DNA of 64,000 bases, taken from Pseudomonas yamanorum (GTDB lineage Bacteria > Pseudomonadota > Gammaproteobacteria > Pseudomonadales > Pseudomonadaceae). The translations under genes and the position numbers were made by a program. The stretch covers positions 992,001 to 1,056,000 of the forward strand of contig NZ_LT629793.1 of NCBI RefSeq assembly GCF_900105735.1, written 5' to 3'. The notes below the pieces were generated by a model. That model worked only from the letters and a program-made list of their open reading frames with translations. It did no database searches and was not told the origin of the DNA. Below are positions 41,734 to 53,523 of this stretch, piece after piece (position 1 is the stretch's first letter; each line of letters begins with the position of its first letter).

Positions 41734-41818
41734 CATCGCGGGCAAGCCCGGCTCCCACATTCGACCGAGTTGTTCAGGCAAACACCGTTCAATGTGGGAG
41801 CCGGGCTTGCCCGCGATG
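41734..41818. repeat. REP pair (REPIN-like), copy 2
   Basis: Two 28-base copies (CATCGCGGGCAAGCCCGGCT and eight more bases, then the inverse) form a perfect inverted pair around a 29-base spacer that contains CGACCGAGTT. It lies in the 247-base gap between asd and usg. Confidence 0.85.
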
Positions 41819-41833
41819 AGGCCCTGAAGAGCA

Positions 41834-41871
41834 ATAAAAAACCCGCGCCTGTCACCAGAACGCGGGCTTCT
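41834..41871 (-). terminator. asd terminator
   Basis: On the minus strand GCCCGCG and CGCGGGT pair around a 15-base loop, followed by TTTTTATT. Confidence 0.7.
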
Positions 41872-41886
41872 TATTACAAGCAGCGA

Positions 41887-42999
41887 TTACCGCTCCAGCA
41901 AGATCCGCAGCATGCGACGCAACGGCTCAGCCGCGCCCCACAGCAATTGGTCGCCGACGGTGAACGCGCCCAGGTACTGCGTCCCCATGTTCAGCTTGCG
42001 CAGACGGCCAACCGGCACATTCAGGGTACCGGTCACCTTGTTCGGGCTCAGTTCCTGGATGCTGATATCGCGGTTGTTCGGCACCAGCTTGACCCAAGGG
42101 TTGTGCTGGCTGATCAGCCCTTCGATATCGGCGATCGGCACGTCTTTGTTCAGCTTGATGGTCAGCGCCTGGCTGTGGCAACGCATGGCGCCGATGCGCA
42201 CGCAGATGCCGTCCACCGGGATCGGGCTCTTGAAGCGACCAAGGATCTTGTTGGTCTCGGCCTGGGCCTTCCACTCTTCACGGCTCTGGCCGTTAGGCAG
42301 TTCCTTGTCGATCCACGGGATCAGGCTACCGGCCAGTGGCACACCGAAGTTCTCGGTCGGGTAGGCCTCGCTGCGCATGGCTTCGGCCACACGGCGGTCA
42401 ATGTCGAGGATCGCGCTGGCCGGGTCAGCCAGTTGATCGGCCACCGCCGCGTGGGTCGCGCCCATTTGCTTGATCAGTTCACGCATGTTCTGCGCGCCGG
42501 CACCGGAGGCCGCCTGATAGGTCATGGCGCTCATCCACTCCACCAGGCCGGCTTCGAACAAGCCGCCCAGGCCCATCAGCATCAGGCTGACGGTGCAGTT
42601 GCCGCCGATGTAGTTCTTGGTGCCTGCGTCCAGTTGCTGGTCGATCACCTTGCGGTTGACCGGGTCCAGGACGATGACCGCGTCATCCTGCATGCGCAGG
42701 CTGGAGGCGGCGTCGATCCAGTAACCCTGCCAGCCGGCTTCGCGCAGCTTGGGGAAGACTTCGCTGGTGTAGTCGCCGCCCTGGCAGGTCAGAATGACGT
42801 CGAGGGTCTTCAGTTCTTCAATGTTATAGGCGTCCTTGAGCGGAGCAATGTCCTTGCCCACGGACGGCCCTTGACCACCTACATTGGAGGTAGTGAAAAA
42901 CACCGGCTCAATAAGATCAAAATCCTGCTCTTCCAGCATCCGCTGCATGAGCACGGAACCGACCATACCGCGCCAACCGATCAGACCTACACGTTTCAT
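41887..42999 (-). CDS. asd: Aspartate-semialdehyde dehydrogenase
   Basis: Asd makes aspartate semialdehyde for lysine, threonine, methionine and peptidoglycan. The 370-residue protein has [17 protein letters not shown] at the NADP site and the catalytic Cys135 in [10 protein letters not shown]. The motif [13 protein letters not shown] and [11 protein letters not shown] carry substrate-binding residues. It is of the gamma-proteobacterial type, and lies after leuB. Confidence 0.96.
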   Translation of the reverse strand: MKRVGLIGWRGMVGSVLMQRMLEEQDFDLIEPVFFTTSNVGGQGPSVGKDIAPLKDAYNIEELKTLDVILTCQGGDYTSEVFPKLREAGWQGYWIDAASSLRMQDDAVIVLDPVNRKVIDQQLDAGTKNYIGGNCTVSLMLMGLGGLFEAGLVEWMSAMTYQAASGAGAQNMRELIKQMGATHAAVADQLADPASAILDIDRRVAEAMRSEAYPTENFGVPLAGSLIPWIDKELPNGQSREEWKAQAETNKILGRFKSPIPVDGICVRIGAMRCHSQALTIKLNKDVPIADIEGLISQHNPWVKLVPNNRDISIQELSPNKVTGTLNVPVGRLRKLNMGTQYLGAFTVGDQLLWGAAEPLRRMLRILLER

Positions 43000-43063
43000 C
43001 GCAACTACACCTTGTTCAAAAGTGGGCCGCCTTGCAGCAACATCTGCAAGCGGGCCCGAGAGA

Positions 43064-44146
<1,083 letters not shown>

Positions 44147-44199
44147 GCGTTCCTCATTTCATCAAGCGACCCGCCCAGGGGCAGGTCGGGAAAAATTAA

Positions 44200-44964
44200 T
44201 CAGCGTTCGGCCCACACCACCAGCACGTCGGTGCTGAAGGTGCCGTCGGCTTGAATCTCGAAATAATCGCGCACTTCCTGGCCCATCGCCTTTTGCAACT
44301 CCAGGATCGCGGCACGCAATACCTCTGGGGTACGCATGCGCTCCACCCACGAGGTGTATTCCAGGCGCAGGCGCTGGCGGCTGCTGTTGCGTACATGCAA
44401 ACCGGCTTCGCTGAGCTGGCGCATCCACTCGCCGGCGGAATAGTCGCGCACGTGGCTGGTGTCGCGCAGCACTTCGACGGTTTGCAGGTAAGTGTCCAAC
44501 AGCGGGCTGCCCGGTGACAAGACGTCCACAAACGCGGCCACACCGCCCGGCTTGAGCACCCGACGCACTTCACGCAGGGCCAGGCCGAGGTCGCTCCAGT
44601 GGTGGGCCGAGTAGCGGCTGAACACGAAGTCGAACTCGCCATCGGCAAACGGCAGGCGCTCGGCGGCGCCGTGCACGGTGCGGATGTTACCCAGGCCACG
44701 GTCCACGGCAGCGGCGGCGACCACGTCGAGCATCTGCTGGGACAGGTCGTAGGCCACCACTTCTTTAACCAACGGTGCAACGTTGAAACTCACATGACCG
44801 GCGCCGCAACCCAGGTCCAGCAGTCGCGCAGCGCCCTGCCCGGCCAGTTCGGCCTGGAGCAGCGCGAATTCGCTGCCTTGAGCGTGAACTGCGCTGCTCA
44901 GGTAGGCCGAGGCCTGCTCGCCGAATTGTTTTTGCACGACTTGGGTGTGGGCGGTGCTGGTCAT
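44200..44964 (-). CDS. Class I SAM-dependent methyltransferase in leu cluster
   Basis: The 254-residue protein has the SAM-binding motif LLDLGCGAGHVSF near residue 48, then VVAYDLSQQML, and FDFVFSRYSAHHW. It is a UbiE/COQ5-like methyltransferase of unknown substrate. It lies between leuD and leuB, a position conserved in pseudomonads, but its link to leucine is not clear. Confidence 0.9.
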   Translation of the reverse strand: MTSTAHTQVVQKQFGEQASAYLSSAVHAQGSEFALLQAELAGQGAARLLDLGCGAGHVSFNVAPLVKEVVAYDLSQQMLDVVAAAAVDRGLGNIRTVHGAAERLPFADGEFDFVFSRYSAHHWSDLGLALREVRRVLKPGGVAAFVDVLSPGSPLLDTYLQTVEVLRDTSHVRDYSAGEWMRQLSEAGLHVRNSSRQRLRLEYTSWVERMRTPEVLRAAILELQKAMGQEVRDYFEIQADGTFSTDVLVVWAER

Positions 44965-44998
44965 GATGGTGTCCTGGTTTTTGTGTTGCTGCTGCTGG

Positions 44999-45090
44999 CC
45001 CTTTCGCGAGCAAGCCCGCTCCCCACATTCGACCGAGTTTCTTCAGTTGAAATGCAATCAAATGTGGGAGCGGGCTTGCTCGCGAAGGGG
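44999..45090. repeat. REP pair (REPIN-like), copy 3
   Basis: Inverted 30-base REP elements (CGCGAGCAAGCCCGCTCC core) flank a 32-base spacer that again contains CGACCGAGTT. It lies between leuD and the methyltransferase gene. Confidence 0.85.
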
Positions 45091-45110
45091 CCAGTCCGGT
45101 CTACATAGAA

Positions 45111-45755
45111 TCAAGCGTCGCGAAACAACCAAGGCTGACTCGCCCGGTGCTTGGCTTCAAACGCTGCAATCGCATCACCGTCCTGCAAGGTCAGGCCGAT
45201 GTCGTCCAGGCCATTGATCAGGCAGTGTTTGCGGAAGGCGTCCACTTCAAAGTGATACACCTTGCCGTCCGGACGGGTCACGGTCTGCGCCGCCAGGTCG
45301 ATGGTCAGCTGGTAGCCCACATCGGCTTCCACTTGCTGGAACAACTCGTCCACTTCGGCATCGCTCAAGATGATCGGCAGCAAGCCGTTCTTGAAGCTGT
45401 TGTTGAAGAAGATGTCGGCGTAGCTCGGCGCGATGATGCTGCGAAAGCCATATTCTTCCAGGGCCCACGGCGCGTGTTCACGGCTGGAGCCGCAACCGAA
45501 GTTTTCCCGGGCCAGCAATACGCTGGCGCCTTGGTAACGTTCGGCGTTGAGCACGAACTCCTTGTTCAACGGGCGCTTGGAGTTGTCCTGGTAGGCATAG
45601 CCCACGTCCAGGTAGCGCCACTCGTCGAACAGGTTCGGGCCGAAGCCGGTGCGCTTGATCGACTTCAAGAACTGCTTGGGAATGATCTGGTCGGTGTCCA
45701 CGTTGGCACGGTCCAACGGCGCGACTAAACCGGTGTGTTGGGTAAAAGCTTTCAT
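45111..45755 (-). CDS. leuD: 3-isopropylmalate dehydratase small subunit
   Basis: LeuD pairs with LeuC to isomerise 2- to 3-isopropylmalate. The 214-residue protein has [19 protein letters not shown] near residue 18 and [15 protein letters not shown] near residue 85. It lies 10 bases after leuC on the same strand, so the two are cotranscribed. Confidence 0.96.
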   Translation of the reverse strand: MKAFTQHTGLVAPLDRANVDTDQIIPKQFLKSIKRTGFGPNLFDEWRYLDVGYAYQDNSKRPLNKEFVLNAERYQGASVLLARENFGCGSSREHAPWALEEYGFRSIIAPSYADIFFNNSFKNGLLPIILSDAEVDELFQQVEADVGYQLTIDLAAQTVTRPDGKVYHFEVDAFRKHCLINGLDDIGLTLQDGDAIAAFEAKHRASQPWLFRDA

Positions 45756-45765
45756 CGGGTATTCC

Positions 45766-47184
45766 TCAGATCAATTCGCGAACGTCGATGAAACGACCGT
45801 TGACGGCAGCCGCAGCGGCCATGGCCGGGCTCACCAGGTGGGTACGGCCACCGGCGCCCTGACGCCCTTCGAAGTTACGGTTGGAGGTGGACGCGCAATG
45901 CTCGCCCGACTCCAAACGGTCCGGGTTCATTGCCAGGCACATGGAGCAGCCCGGCTCGCGCCATTCAAAACCGGCTTCGAGGAAGATCTTGTCGAGGCCT
46001 TCAGCTTCAGCCTGGGCTTTAACCAGACCCGAACCTGGCACCACGATCGCCTGCTTGATGGTCGAGGCGACTTTGCGGCCCTTGGCGATGACGGCCGCAG
46101 CGCGCAAGTCTTCGATCCGCGAGTTGGTGCAGGAGCCAATAAACACGCGATCCAGCTGGATGTCGGTGATCGCCTGGTTGGCTTTCAAACCCATGTACTT
46201 CAAGGCGCGCTCGATGGAGCCGCGTTTGACCAGGTCGGCTTCCTTGGCCGGGTCCGGCACGTTCTGATCAACGGCCAACACCATTTCCGGCGAAGTGCCC
46301 CAGCTGACTTGCGGCTTGATCTGGGCGGCGTCGAGGGTGACCACGGTGTCGAATACCGCGTCGGCGTCGGACACCAGGTCTTTCCAGGCTTCGACAGCCG
46401 CGTCCCAATCGGCGCCACTCGGTGCGAATGGACGACCCTTGACGTAGGCAATGGTCTTCTCGTCCGCCGCTACCATGCCCACGCGGGCACCGGCTTCGAT
46501 GGACATGTTGCAGATAGTCATGCGGCCTTCGATGGACAGGTCGCGAATCGCGCTGCCGGCGAATTCGATGGCATGGCCGTTACCGCCGGCGGTGCCGATC
46601 TTGCCGATCACCGCGAGGACGATGTCTTTGGCAGTGACGCCGAAAGGCAGTTCACCTTCCACCGACACCAGCATGTTCTTCATTTTCTTGGCAACGAGGC
46701 ACTGGGTGGCGAAAACGTGCTCCACCTCGGAAGTGCCGATGCCGTGAGCCAAGGCACCAAACGCACCGTGGGTGGAGGTGTGGGAGTCACCGCAGACCAC
46801 GGTCATGCCGGGCAAGGTGGCGCCCTGCTCCGGGCCGATCACGTGAACGATGCCTTGACGCACGTCATTCATCTTGAATTCGGTGATGCCATATTCGTCG
46901 CAGTAATCATCGAGGGTCTGCACCTGGAGGCGCGACACGGTGTCGACGATGGCGTCGATCCCGCCTTTACGCTCCGGGGTAGTCGGCACGTTGTGGTCCG
47001 GGGTGGCGATGATCGAGTCGACGCGCCAAGGCTTGCGCCCGGCCAGTCGCAGGCCTTCGAACGCTTGAGGCGAGGTCACTTCATGGATGATGTGACGGTC
47101 GATGTAGATCAGCGACGACCCATCATCGCGCCGTTTCACTTCATGGGAATCCCAAAGCTTGTCGTAAAGCGTTTTGCCGGCCAT
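45766..47184 (-). CDS. leuC: 3-isopropylmalate dehydratase large subunit
   Basis: LeuC carries the 4Fe-4S cluster of isopropylmalate isomerase. The 472-residue protein begins [15 protein letters not shown]. It has the aconitase motifs [34 protein letters not shown] and [13 protein letters not shown], supplying the three cluster cysteines. It is divergent from a LysR regulator gene, about 145 bases apart. Confidence 0.96.
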   Translation of the reverse strand: MAGKTLYDKLWDSHEVKRRDDGSSLIYIDRHIIHEVTSPQAFEGLRLAGRKPWRVDSIIATPDHNVPTTPERKGGIDAIVDTVSRLQVQTLDDYCDEYGITEFKMNDVRQGIVHVIGPEQGATLPGMTVVCGDSHTSTHGAFGALAHGIGTSEVEHVFATQCLVAKKMKNMLVSVEGELPFGVTAKDIVLAVIGKIGTAGGNGHAIEFAGSAIRDLSIEGRMTICNMSIEAGARVGMVAADEKTIAYVKGRPFAPSGADWDAAVEAWKDLVSDADAVFDTVVTLDAAQIKPQVSWGTSPEMVLAVDQNVPDPAKEADLVKRGSIERALKYMGLKANQAITDIQLDRVFIGSCTNSRIEDLRAAAVIAKGRKVASTIKQAIVVPGSGLVKAQAEAEGLDKIFLEAGFEWREPGCSMCLAMNPDRLESGEHCASTSNRNFEGRQGAGGRTHLVSPAMAAAAAVNGRFIDVRELI

Positions 47185-47329
47185 CACGCGGTCCTCATCA
47201 GGTGTTTCTATGCCCCGGGCCTTGAACGATTCAATAACCCCTTGGCTTGTGAGGCTGATGGTATGGCGCTACATTAAATAACTCAAATTCATATTTTTTA
47301 TGCTTTGGATTACCAACTGGAATAGCACA

Positions 47330-48220
47330 ATGGACCTGGCCAACCTCAATGCCTTTATCGCCATCGCCGAGACCGGCAGCTTCTCCGGTGCCGGCGAACG
47401 CCTGCACCTCACCCAACCCGCCATCAGCAAGCGCATCGCCGGCCTGGAGCAGCAATTAAAGGTGCGCCTGTTCGACCGGCTGGGGCGCGAAGTCGGCCTC
47501 ACCGAAGCCGGGCGCGCATTACTACCGCGGGCATATCAGATTCTCAACGTGCTGGACGACACCCGCCGCGCCCTGACCAACCTCACCGGCGAGGTCAGCG
47601 GGCGCCTCACTCTGGCCACCAGCCACCATATCGGCCTGCACCGCCTGCCGCCGGTACTGCGTACGTTTACCCGGGAATACCCGAACGTCGCCCTGGATAT
47701 TCAGTTTCTCGATTCGGAAGTGGCCTACGAAGAAATCCTCCATGGCCGCGCCGAGGTGGCCGTGATCACCCTCGCGCCGGAGCCCCACACGCTGGTGCGG
47801 GCCACCCCGGTGTGGGACGACCCGCTGGATTTCGTGGTGGCACCGGAACACAGCCTGATCAGCAACGGCAGCGTCAACCTGGCGGACATCGCCCGGCACC
47901 CGGCGGTGTTTCCCGGGGGCAACACCTTTACCCACCACATCGTGCAGCGGCTGTTCGAGGCCCAGGGCCTGACGCCGAACATCGCCATGAGCACCAACTA
48001 CCTGGAAACCATCAAGATGATGGTCTCCATCGGCCTGGCCTGGAGCGTGCTGCCACGCACGATGCTCGATGATCAGGTGGCACGCATCGCTTTGCCGGGC
48101 ATACAGCTCAGTCGCCAGCTAGGCTATATCGTGCACACCGAAAGGACGCTGTCGAACGCTGCGCGGGCTTTCATGAGCCTATTGGATGCACAGGTCGATC
48201 TGCCAGGGAATCAGGCTTGA
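47330..48220 (+). CDS. LysR-type regulator divergent from leuC
   Basis: The 296-residue protein has an N-terminal winged helix (DLANLNAFIAIAETGSFSGA, LHLTQPAISKRIAGLEQQ) and a C-terminal effector-binding domain (residues 90-290). It is transcribed away from leuC, and LysR proteins usually regulate their divergent neighbour and themselves. Control of leuCD, perhaps in response to a leucine precursor, is likely by position. The ATG at 47330 gives the usual LysR start. Confidence 0.88.
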   Translation: MDLANLNAFIAIAETGSFSGAGERLHLTQPAISKRIAGLEQQLKVRLFDRLGREVGLTEAGRALLPRAYQILNVLDDTRRALTNLTGEVSGRLTLATSHHIGLHRLPPVLRTFTREYPNVALDIQFLDSEVAYEEILHGRAEVAVITLAPEPHTLVRATPVWDDPLDFVVAPEHSLISNGSVNLADIARHPAVFPGGNTFTHHIVQRLFEAQGLTPNIAMSTNYLETIKMMVSIGLAWSVLPRTMLDDQVARIALPGIQLSRQLGYIVHTERTLSNAARAFMSLLDAQVDLPGNQA

Positions 48221-48283
48221 ATCGCCGTGGCCCCTAGACCGTGAACCCGCGCCGAACGCCCATTGAGCCAAGGCCCTTTGATA

Positions 48284-51200
48284 ATGCGCAACCCCGTCGA
48301 TACCGTGCCACCCCTGCCCCGCATCTACGCCCTGGACCCACAGGAGGCGGAACAGAGCTGGGACAGCGCGCCGCAACTGCTGGCGGCCCTCAATGCTGCC
48401 CGGCTGGGCGCCTGGAGCTGGGAAATCGATACCGGCCGGATCAGCTGGTCCCGAGGCACCCAGGCCCTGTTCGGCTTCGACCCGCGCCAGCCGCTGCCTG
48501 AAGACCTGGAGTACCTGGACCTGCTGGCTCCCGAGGACCGCGCCAAGGTAGTCCGGGCCTTTCATGCGGTGCTGGCCGGCGAGCCCGCTGTCCAAGCCAT
48601 GCACCACCGTATCCAATGGCCCGATGGCAGCCTGCACTGGCTGGAAATCAATGGCAACCTGCTACCGGACAAGGCCGGGCGTCGGCGAATGATCGGGGTA
48701 ATCCGCGAGATCACCCACCAGCGCGAACGCGAACACGCCCTCAGCCACTCGGAAAAACGCTTCGCCACGCTGTTTCACCTGTGCCCGCTGATGGTTCTAC
48801 TGACCCGCCAGACGGACGGCCTGATCAGCGAAGCCAACCAGTATTTCGAGAGCCTGTTCGGCTGGCCGCTGGCCGATGCCATTGGCCGCAGCACATTGGA
48901 GCTGGGCCTCTGGGTACACCCCGAACAACGCGCGCATCTGGTCAAGGCTACCCATCGCAAAGGCGCCCCCATCACCATGGAAGTGCAGTTTCGCGCCAGC
49001 AACGGGCAGATCCACGATGGCACCCTCAGCGCCCAGAAAGTCGAGCTGGACGGCGAGGACTACCTGATCAGCACCTTTCTCGACACCACTGAACGCAAAA
49101 ATGCCGAACAAGCCCTCAAGGACAGCCAGGAACGTCTGGACCTGGCCCTCGACTCGGCACAACTGGGCACCTGGGACTGGCACATCCCCAGCGGCATGCT
49201 CTACGGCTCGGCGCGCGCCGCCCAGTTGCACGGGCTGGAACCCCAACCGTTTCACGAATCCTTCGAGGCGTTTTTTGAAGGCATGCCCACTGAAGAGCGC
49301 GAAAACATGCGCAACGCCTACCGCACCCTGCGCGAAGGCCCGGCGGGCAACTACCAACTGACCTATCGCGTGCAACTGGAAGACGGCAGCTCCCGCTACT
49401 TGGAAAGCCGCGCCCGCCTGTATCGTGATGACCTGGGCGTGCCCCTGCGCATGGCCGGCACGCTGCTCGACATCACCGACCAGGTCGAGCGCGAACTACG
49501 CCTGACTGCGTCGGAAGAAAAGTTCGCCAGCCTGTTTCTCGCCAGCCCCGACCCGATTTGCGTGACACGCCTGGAAACCGGCCAGTTTATCGAGATCAAC
49601 CCGGCCTTCACCCAGACCTTCGGCTGGACCGCCGCCGAAGTGCTCAACAACAACGCCGAACAGATCGGCCTGTGGGATGAGCCCAGCAAGCGCCTGCAAC
49701 GCATCGAGCAGGTGATTCGCGAACAGTCCCTGAGCAACGTGGCCATCACCGTTCATCACAAGAACGGCCAGATCCTTAACTGCATGATCTCCAGCCGCCT
49801 GATCCAGGTCAGCGATCAACCCTGCATCGTCACCACCTTGCGGGACATCACCCAGCAGCAACGCTCGGAAGCGGCGCTCAAGGCCAGTGAAGAGAAGTTC
49901 GCCAAGGCCTTTCACTCCAGCCCCGACGCGGTGTCGATCACCGAGCGAGATACCGGGCGCTATGTCGAGGTCAACGACGGCTTCTGCCGCTTGACCGGCT
50001 ACCGCGCCGAAGAGGCGATCGGCCTGACGCTGTATCAGATCGGCATCTGGGCCGATGAAAACCAGCGCGCAGCTTTATTGGCCGAGCTGCAGATCAAGGG
50101 CCGCATTCATCACCTGGAAATGCTCTGGCACAACAAGCGCGGTGAAGTGCTGGCGGTTGAAGTGTCGGTGGAACCCATCACCCTCAATGAAACCCCGTGC
50201 CTGCTGCTGACCGCCCGGGACGTGAGCCTGCTGAAAAACGCCCAGGCGCAGATTCGCCACCTGGCCTATCACGACCCGCTGACCAACCTGCCCAACCGCG
50301 CCCTGCTGATGGACCGCCTGAGCCAGCAGATCGCCCTGCTCAAGCGCCACAACCTGCGGGGCGCCCTGCTGTTCCTCGACCTGGACCACTTCAAGCACAT
50401 CAACGATTCCCTCGGCCACCCGGTGGGCGACACCGTGCTGAAAATCGTCACCGCACGCCTCGAAGCCAGCGTGCGCATGGAAGACACCGTGGCGCGCCTG
50501 GGCGGCGATGAGTTTGTGGTGCTGCTCAGCGGGCTGGAGGGTTCGCGTCAGCAGGTCAGTGCCCAGGTTTCGGAGTTGGCCGATACCCTGCGCGAACTGT
50601 TGTCCGAACCGATGTTTCTGGATGGCCAGCGCCTGCAAGTCACGCCGAGCATCGGCGTGGCCCTGATCCCCGATCACGGCTCAACCCCGGCGGATTTGCT
50701 CAAGCGCGCCGATATTGCGCTGTACCGGGCCAAGGACTCGGGGCGCAACACGATCCAGATGTTCCACAACAGCATGCAGAAAACCGCCAGTGAGCGACTG
50801 CGCATGGAAACCGACCTGCGCCTGGCCCTGTCCCGCGGTGAATTCAGCGTGCATTACCAGCCGCAAGTGGATGCCCGGGGCAACCGGATCGTCGGCGCTG
50901 AAGCCCTGGTGCGCTGGCAGCACCCGCAGCTCGGGGCGCAATCACCGACTGAATTTATCAAGGTGCTGGAAGACAGCGGGTTGATCCTGGAAGTGGGTAC
51001 CTGGATCCTCGACGAAGCCTGCGGGACCTTCGCGCAATTGATCAGCGAGGGCCTGGTAGACCCGCTGAATTTCAGCCTGTGCGTCAACATCAGCCCCCGG
51101 CAGTTCCGCCAAAACGACTTTGTCGAGCGGGTGGAACGCAGCCTGCGTGAGCACCATCTGCCTTATACATTGCTGAAACTGGAAATCACCGAAGGCATCG

Positions 51201-51592
51201 TGATCCAGAATCTGGACGACACCATCAGCAAAATGCGCCGCCTGAAAAAGCTCGGCGTGAGTTTTGCGATGGATGATTTCGGCACCGGCTATTCCTCGTT
51301 GACCTACCTCAAGCGCCTGCCGGTGGATGCGCTGAAGATCGACCAGTCGTTCGTGCGCGACGCCACCCATGACCCCAACGATGCGGAAATCATCCGCGCC
51401 ATTGTGGCCATGGCCCGCAGCTTGAATCTGGCGGTGATCGCCGAGGGCGTGGAGACCCCGGAGCAACTGGCGTTCCTGCAGGGGCTGGGGTGCCATTTGT
51501 ACCAGGGATATCTGCATAGCCGACCGTTGCCGGTGGAGGGGTTCCGGCAGTTGCTGGTCCAGGCCGGGCCGCGGTCTCTAAACCAACTTTAG
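48284..51592 (+). CDS. Multi-PAS GGDEF-EAL cyclic-di-GMP protein
   Basis: The 1102-residue cytosolic protein has about five PAS domains in tandem (near residues 30-145, 155-280, 282-410, 415-535 and 540-660). A GGDEF domain (ARLGGDEFVVLL near residue 740) and an EAL domain (AEALVRWQHP near residue 865, DDFGTGYSSLTYLKRLPVD near 1000) follow. The GGDEF signature and the EAL and DDFGTG motifs are intact, so it could make or degrade cyclic-di-GMP. No membrane segment is seen. The start at 48284 is preferred over an upstream TTG. Its last 15 bases overlap the convergent effector-like gene. Confidence 0.92.
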   Translation: MRNPVDTVPPLPRIYALDPQEAEQSWDSAPQLLAALNAARLGAWSWEIDTGRISWSRGTQALFGFDPRQPLPEDLEYLDLLAPEDRAKVVRAFHAVLAGEPAVQAMHHRIQWPDGSLHWLEINGNLLPDKAGRRRMIGVIREITHQREREHALSHSEKRFATLFHLCPLMVLLTRQTDGLISEANQYFESLFGWPLADAIGRSTLELGLWVHPEQRAHLVKATHRKGAPITMEVQFRASNGQIHDGTLSAQKVELDGEDYLISTFLDTTERKNAEQALKDSQERLDLALDSAQLGTWDWHIPSGMLYGSARAAQLHGLEPQPFHESFEAFFEGMPTEERENMRNAYRTLREGPAGNYQLTYRVQLEDGSSRYLESRARLYRDDLGVPLRMAGTLLDITDQVERELRLTASEEKFASLFLASPDPICVTRLETGQFIEINPAFTQTFGWTAAEVLNNNAEQIGLWDEPSKRLQRIEQVIREQSLSNVAITVHHKNGQILNCMISSRLIQVSDQPCIVTTLRDITQQQRSEAALKASEEKFAKAFHSSPDAVSITERDTGRYVEVNDGFCRLTGYRAEEAIGLTLYQIGIWADENQRAALLAELQIKGRIHHLEMLWHNKRGEVLAVEVSVEPITLNETPCLLLTARDVSLLKNAQAQIRHLAYHDPLTNLPNRALLMDRLSQQIALLKRHNLRGALLFLDLDHFKHINDSLGHPVGDTVLKIVTARLEASVRMEDTVARLGGDEFVVLLSGLEGSRQQVSAQVSELADTLRELLSEPMFLDGQRLQVTPSIGVALIPDHGSTPADLLKRADIALYRAKDSGRNTIQMFHNSMQKTASERLRMETDLRLALSRGEFSVHYQPQVDARGNRIVGAEALVRWQHPQLGAQSPTEFIKVLEDSGLILEVGTWILDEACGTFAQLISEGLVDPLNFSLCVNISPRQFRQNDFVERVERSLREHHLPYTLLKLEITEGIVIQNLDDTISKMRRLKKLGVSFAMDDFGTGYSSLTYLKRLPVDALKIDQSFVRDATHDPNDAEIIRAIVAMARSLNLAVIAEGVETPEQLAFLQGLGCHLYQGYLHSRPLPVEGFRQLLVQAGPRSLNQL

Positions 51593-53470
51593 CGCGGTGC
51601 CATCTTCACGCATCCAGCCTGATGTCCGCAGTCGGGTTGGGGACCCGTAAGCATCTAACGCGCCATCAACCACGACCACGGAGTGCCGAAAGTTCGCCAG
51701 CGTCCCAATCACACCACCGGCCAACTCCTGCACGCTGCTCTGACGCGTAAAGGCGTACAACCCCAGACGCCGCAGCGCATCACCCGGGCTCTCGCCATCA
51801 TTGAGCGTGCCCATAGCCGCCTCAAAACTCGCGGCGGCGCGAAACTCGTGATTCTCCATTTGCGCCCGCTTGGCACTGACGGCGTACAGGAAATTCGCGT
51901 CCTTGAGCAATCCGCTGTCAGCGCCCTTGAAATGTGAGCCTTCCCGGGCCTTTTTCAGCTCGTCATGGGTCAAGTGCACCGTACAGCCATCGCGCAGGGT
52001 CACAGTAAAACCGTCCCGTGTCGGGGTGATGCTTTTATAGATGCCTCGGGGATTTTGACCGTACTTCATCATCGCCGCCTTGATCGCGGACACCGTGACG
52101 CAATTCCCCTCGACCCCTTGATAGAATCCGCCCCAGATATCGGCAGGCTTGATACCCACCGGCACATCGGAGGTTGGCGAAACGACCGCGCTTGAATCAA
52201 TCGGTAATCCGGCAGGTATCTCACCGGCGAGCATGTAGCCATACGACCTGGCGACAGGGGCTTTACTTCCAGCGCTGTGCTGTACGCCCTCCAGGACAAA
52301 GGCGCTCGAATAGCCAAAGGTATTGATCACCCCGGCAGCACCCCGCGCCTGCATCTTGTCGGCGGCAACCAAGCGCAAAAAGCCAATCATTCCAAGATCC
52401 TTCAAGACCCTGTAGGGCGTATCGCCTTTTAGCGCGCTTGATAAAGACCGTTCAAAGGAGTTGTCCGGGGCAGGATCAAAGCGCGTCAGTTGCCTGCGTT
52501 TTACATAGGCCGCCCACATGAAGTTGGCCTGGCTCACGGCCTCCCGGTCAGGCCCGGCGAACCGCGACGCTTGGCTCGCCTGTTTCAATTCCTGTTGGGA
52601 AAGGTGAAGCGCAAAACCATCCTTCATCGTGATCTCATAGCCACCGCCTACCGGGGTGACGCTCTCAAGCATGTCCGTGAGACTTTGGCCAAACCTCAGC
52701 ATGATCATCTTGATCACCGCGGCATGGCTGCTGACGTCGAACGACTCGCCAAACCTGGGTTCAACCGCATTAAAACCATTCAGGATGCCCGCGGGTTTCT
52801 CGGCGTGGTGTCTCGTCTGCCCGGCGTTTTCCAGCACGTAGACGTAAGGCCGGTCGGGGCGGTATTGACGGTCAAACCGATGCGCGACCCCATTACGGAT
52901 CAACGAGGCGCCAAAGTCATGAGCTTCCATAACGCCAACGGCGTCCTTGCCGATTAGCTGGTGCGAAGGGAGCCGCCGCATAAACCGCTTCATCCCCATG
53001 CCTTTGAGCAGATTAAAGGCAGTCTCGCCCTGGAGAGACGCCGACAAGGCCGCATCAAAGTGGCGGTTGATACTGCTGTCAGCGCTGCACAATTGTTTGC
53101 GTTTGACAAAGACCGCCAGCGCAAAATTCGCATTCTCCATCGCGCCTGAATCACTGCCGACAAATCTCGCCGCTGCTGTGGTGCGGCGTAACTCATGCCC
53201 GGAAAGATGCAACGTGTAGCCGTCTTTCAGAGTGACAACGTAACCGTCGCCGACGCGCCTGACCTCGCTAAACATATCCACGGGGCGTGGGCCGAACGTG
53301 ACCATCATCATCTTGATGACCGCCGAATGGCTGCTGGTATCAAAGTGTTCAGCAAACCTTCCCTCGGTAGAACTGAAGGCACTGACACTGTCGGCGGGCC
53401 TTTCTTCAGCTTCCTGCTCACCAGGGAAAACGTTGAGGCCGATATTCACGTTCAAAACATTCAAGGTCAT
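51578..53470 (-). CDS. Triplicated papain/calpain-like domain protein, candidate secreted effector
   Basis: The 630-residue protein holds three copies of a domain of about 190 residues (near 40-215, 238-410 and 440-615). The third has a probable cysteine-protease core: Gln451 and Cys457 in QGVEGNC, then VTVSAIKAAMMKYG, and His596 with Asp602 (RHSVVVVDG). The first two keep the VIKM..FG framework but have Ser46 and Ser247 where the cysteine aligns. The first acidic residue is at position 18, and there is no Sec signal. It is the last gene of a three-gene, hrp-box-led series. No known family is recognised. Function as a type III effector is inference. Confidence 0.6.
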   Translation of the reverse strand: MTLNVLNVNIGLNVFPGEQEAEERPADSVSAFSSTEGRFAEHFDTSSHSAVIKMMMVTFGPRPVDMFSEVRRVGDGYVVTLKDGYTLHLSGHELRRTTAAARFVGSDSGAMENANFALAVFVKRKQLCSADSSINRHFDAALSASLQGETAFNLLKGMGMKRFMRRLPSHQLIGKDAVGVMEAHDFGASLIRNGVAHRFDRQYRPDRPYVYVLENAGQTRHHAEKPAGILNGFNAVEPRFGESFDVSSHAAVIKMIMLRFGQSLTDMLESVTPVGGGYEITMKDGFALHLSQQELKQASQASRFAGPDREAVSQANFMWAAYVKRRQLTRFDPAPDNSFERSLSSALKGDTPYRVLKDLGMIGFLRLVAADKMQARGAAGVINTFGYSSAFVLEGVQHSAGSKAPVARSYGYMLAGEIPAGLPIDSSAVVSPTSDVPVGIKPADIWGGFYQGVEGNCVTVSAIKAAMMKYGQNPRGIYKSITPTRDGFTVTLRDGCTVHLTHDELKKAREGSHFKGADSGLLKDANFLYAVSAKRAQMENHEFRAAASFEAAMGTLNDGESPGDALRRLGLYAFTRQSSVQELAGGVIGTLANFRHSVVVVDGALDAYGSPTRLRTSGWMREDGTALKLV

Positions 53471-53523
53471 GCCCCTCTAAAAAACCACCACATGCCGGGC
53501 CTGCTGTTAGCCCAGGAAGAACG

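Noticed and set aside
45649..47277. A 542-codon plus-strand frame
   Set aside because: It lies opposite leuC and the start of leuD, whose aconitase motifs are unmistakable. The frame has no recognisable protein features.
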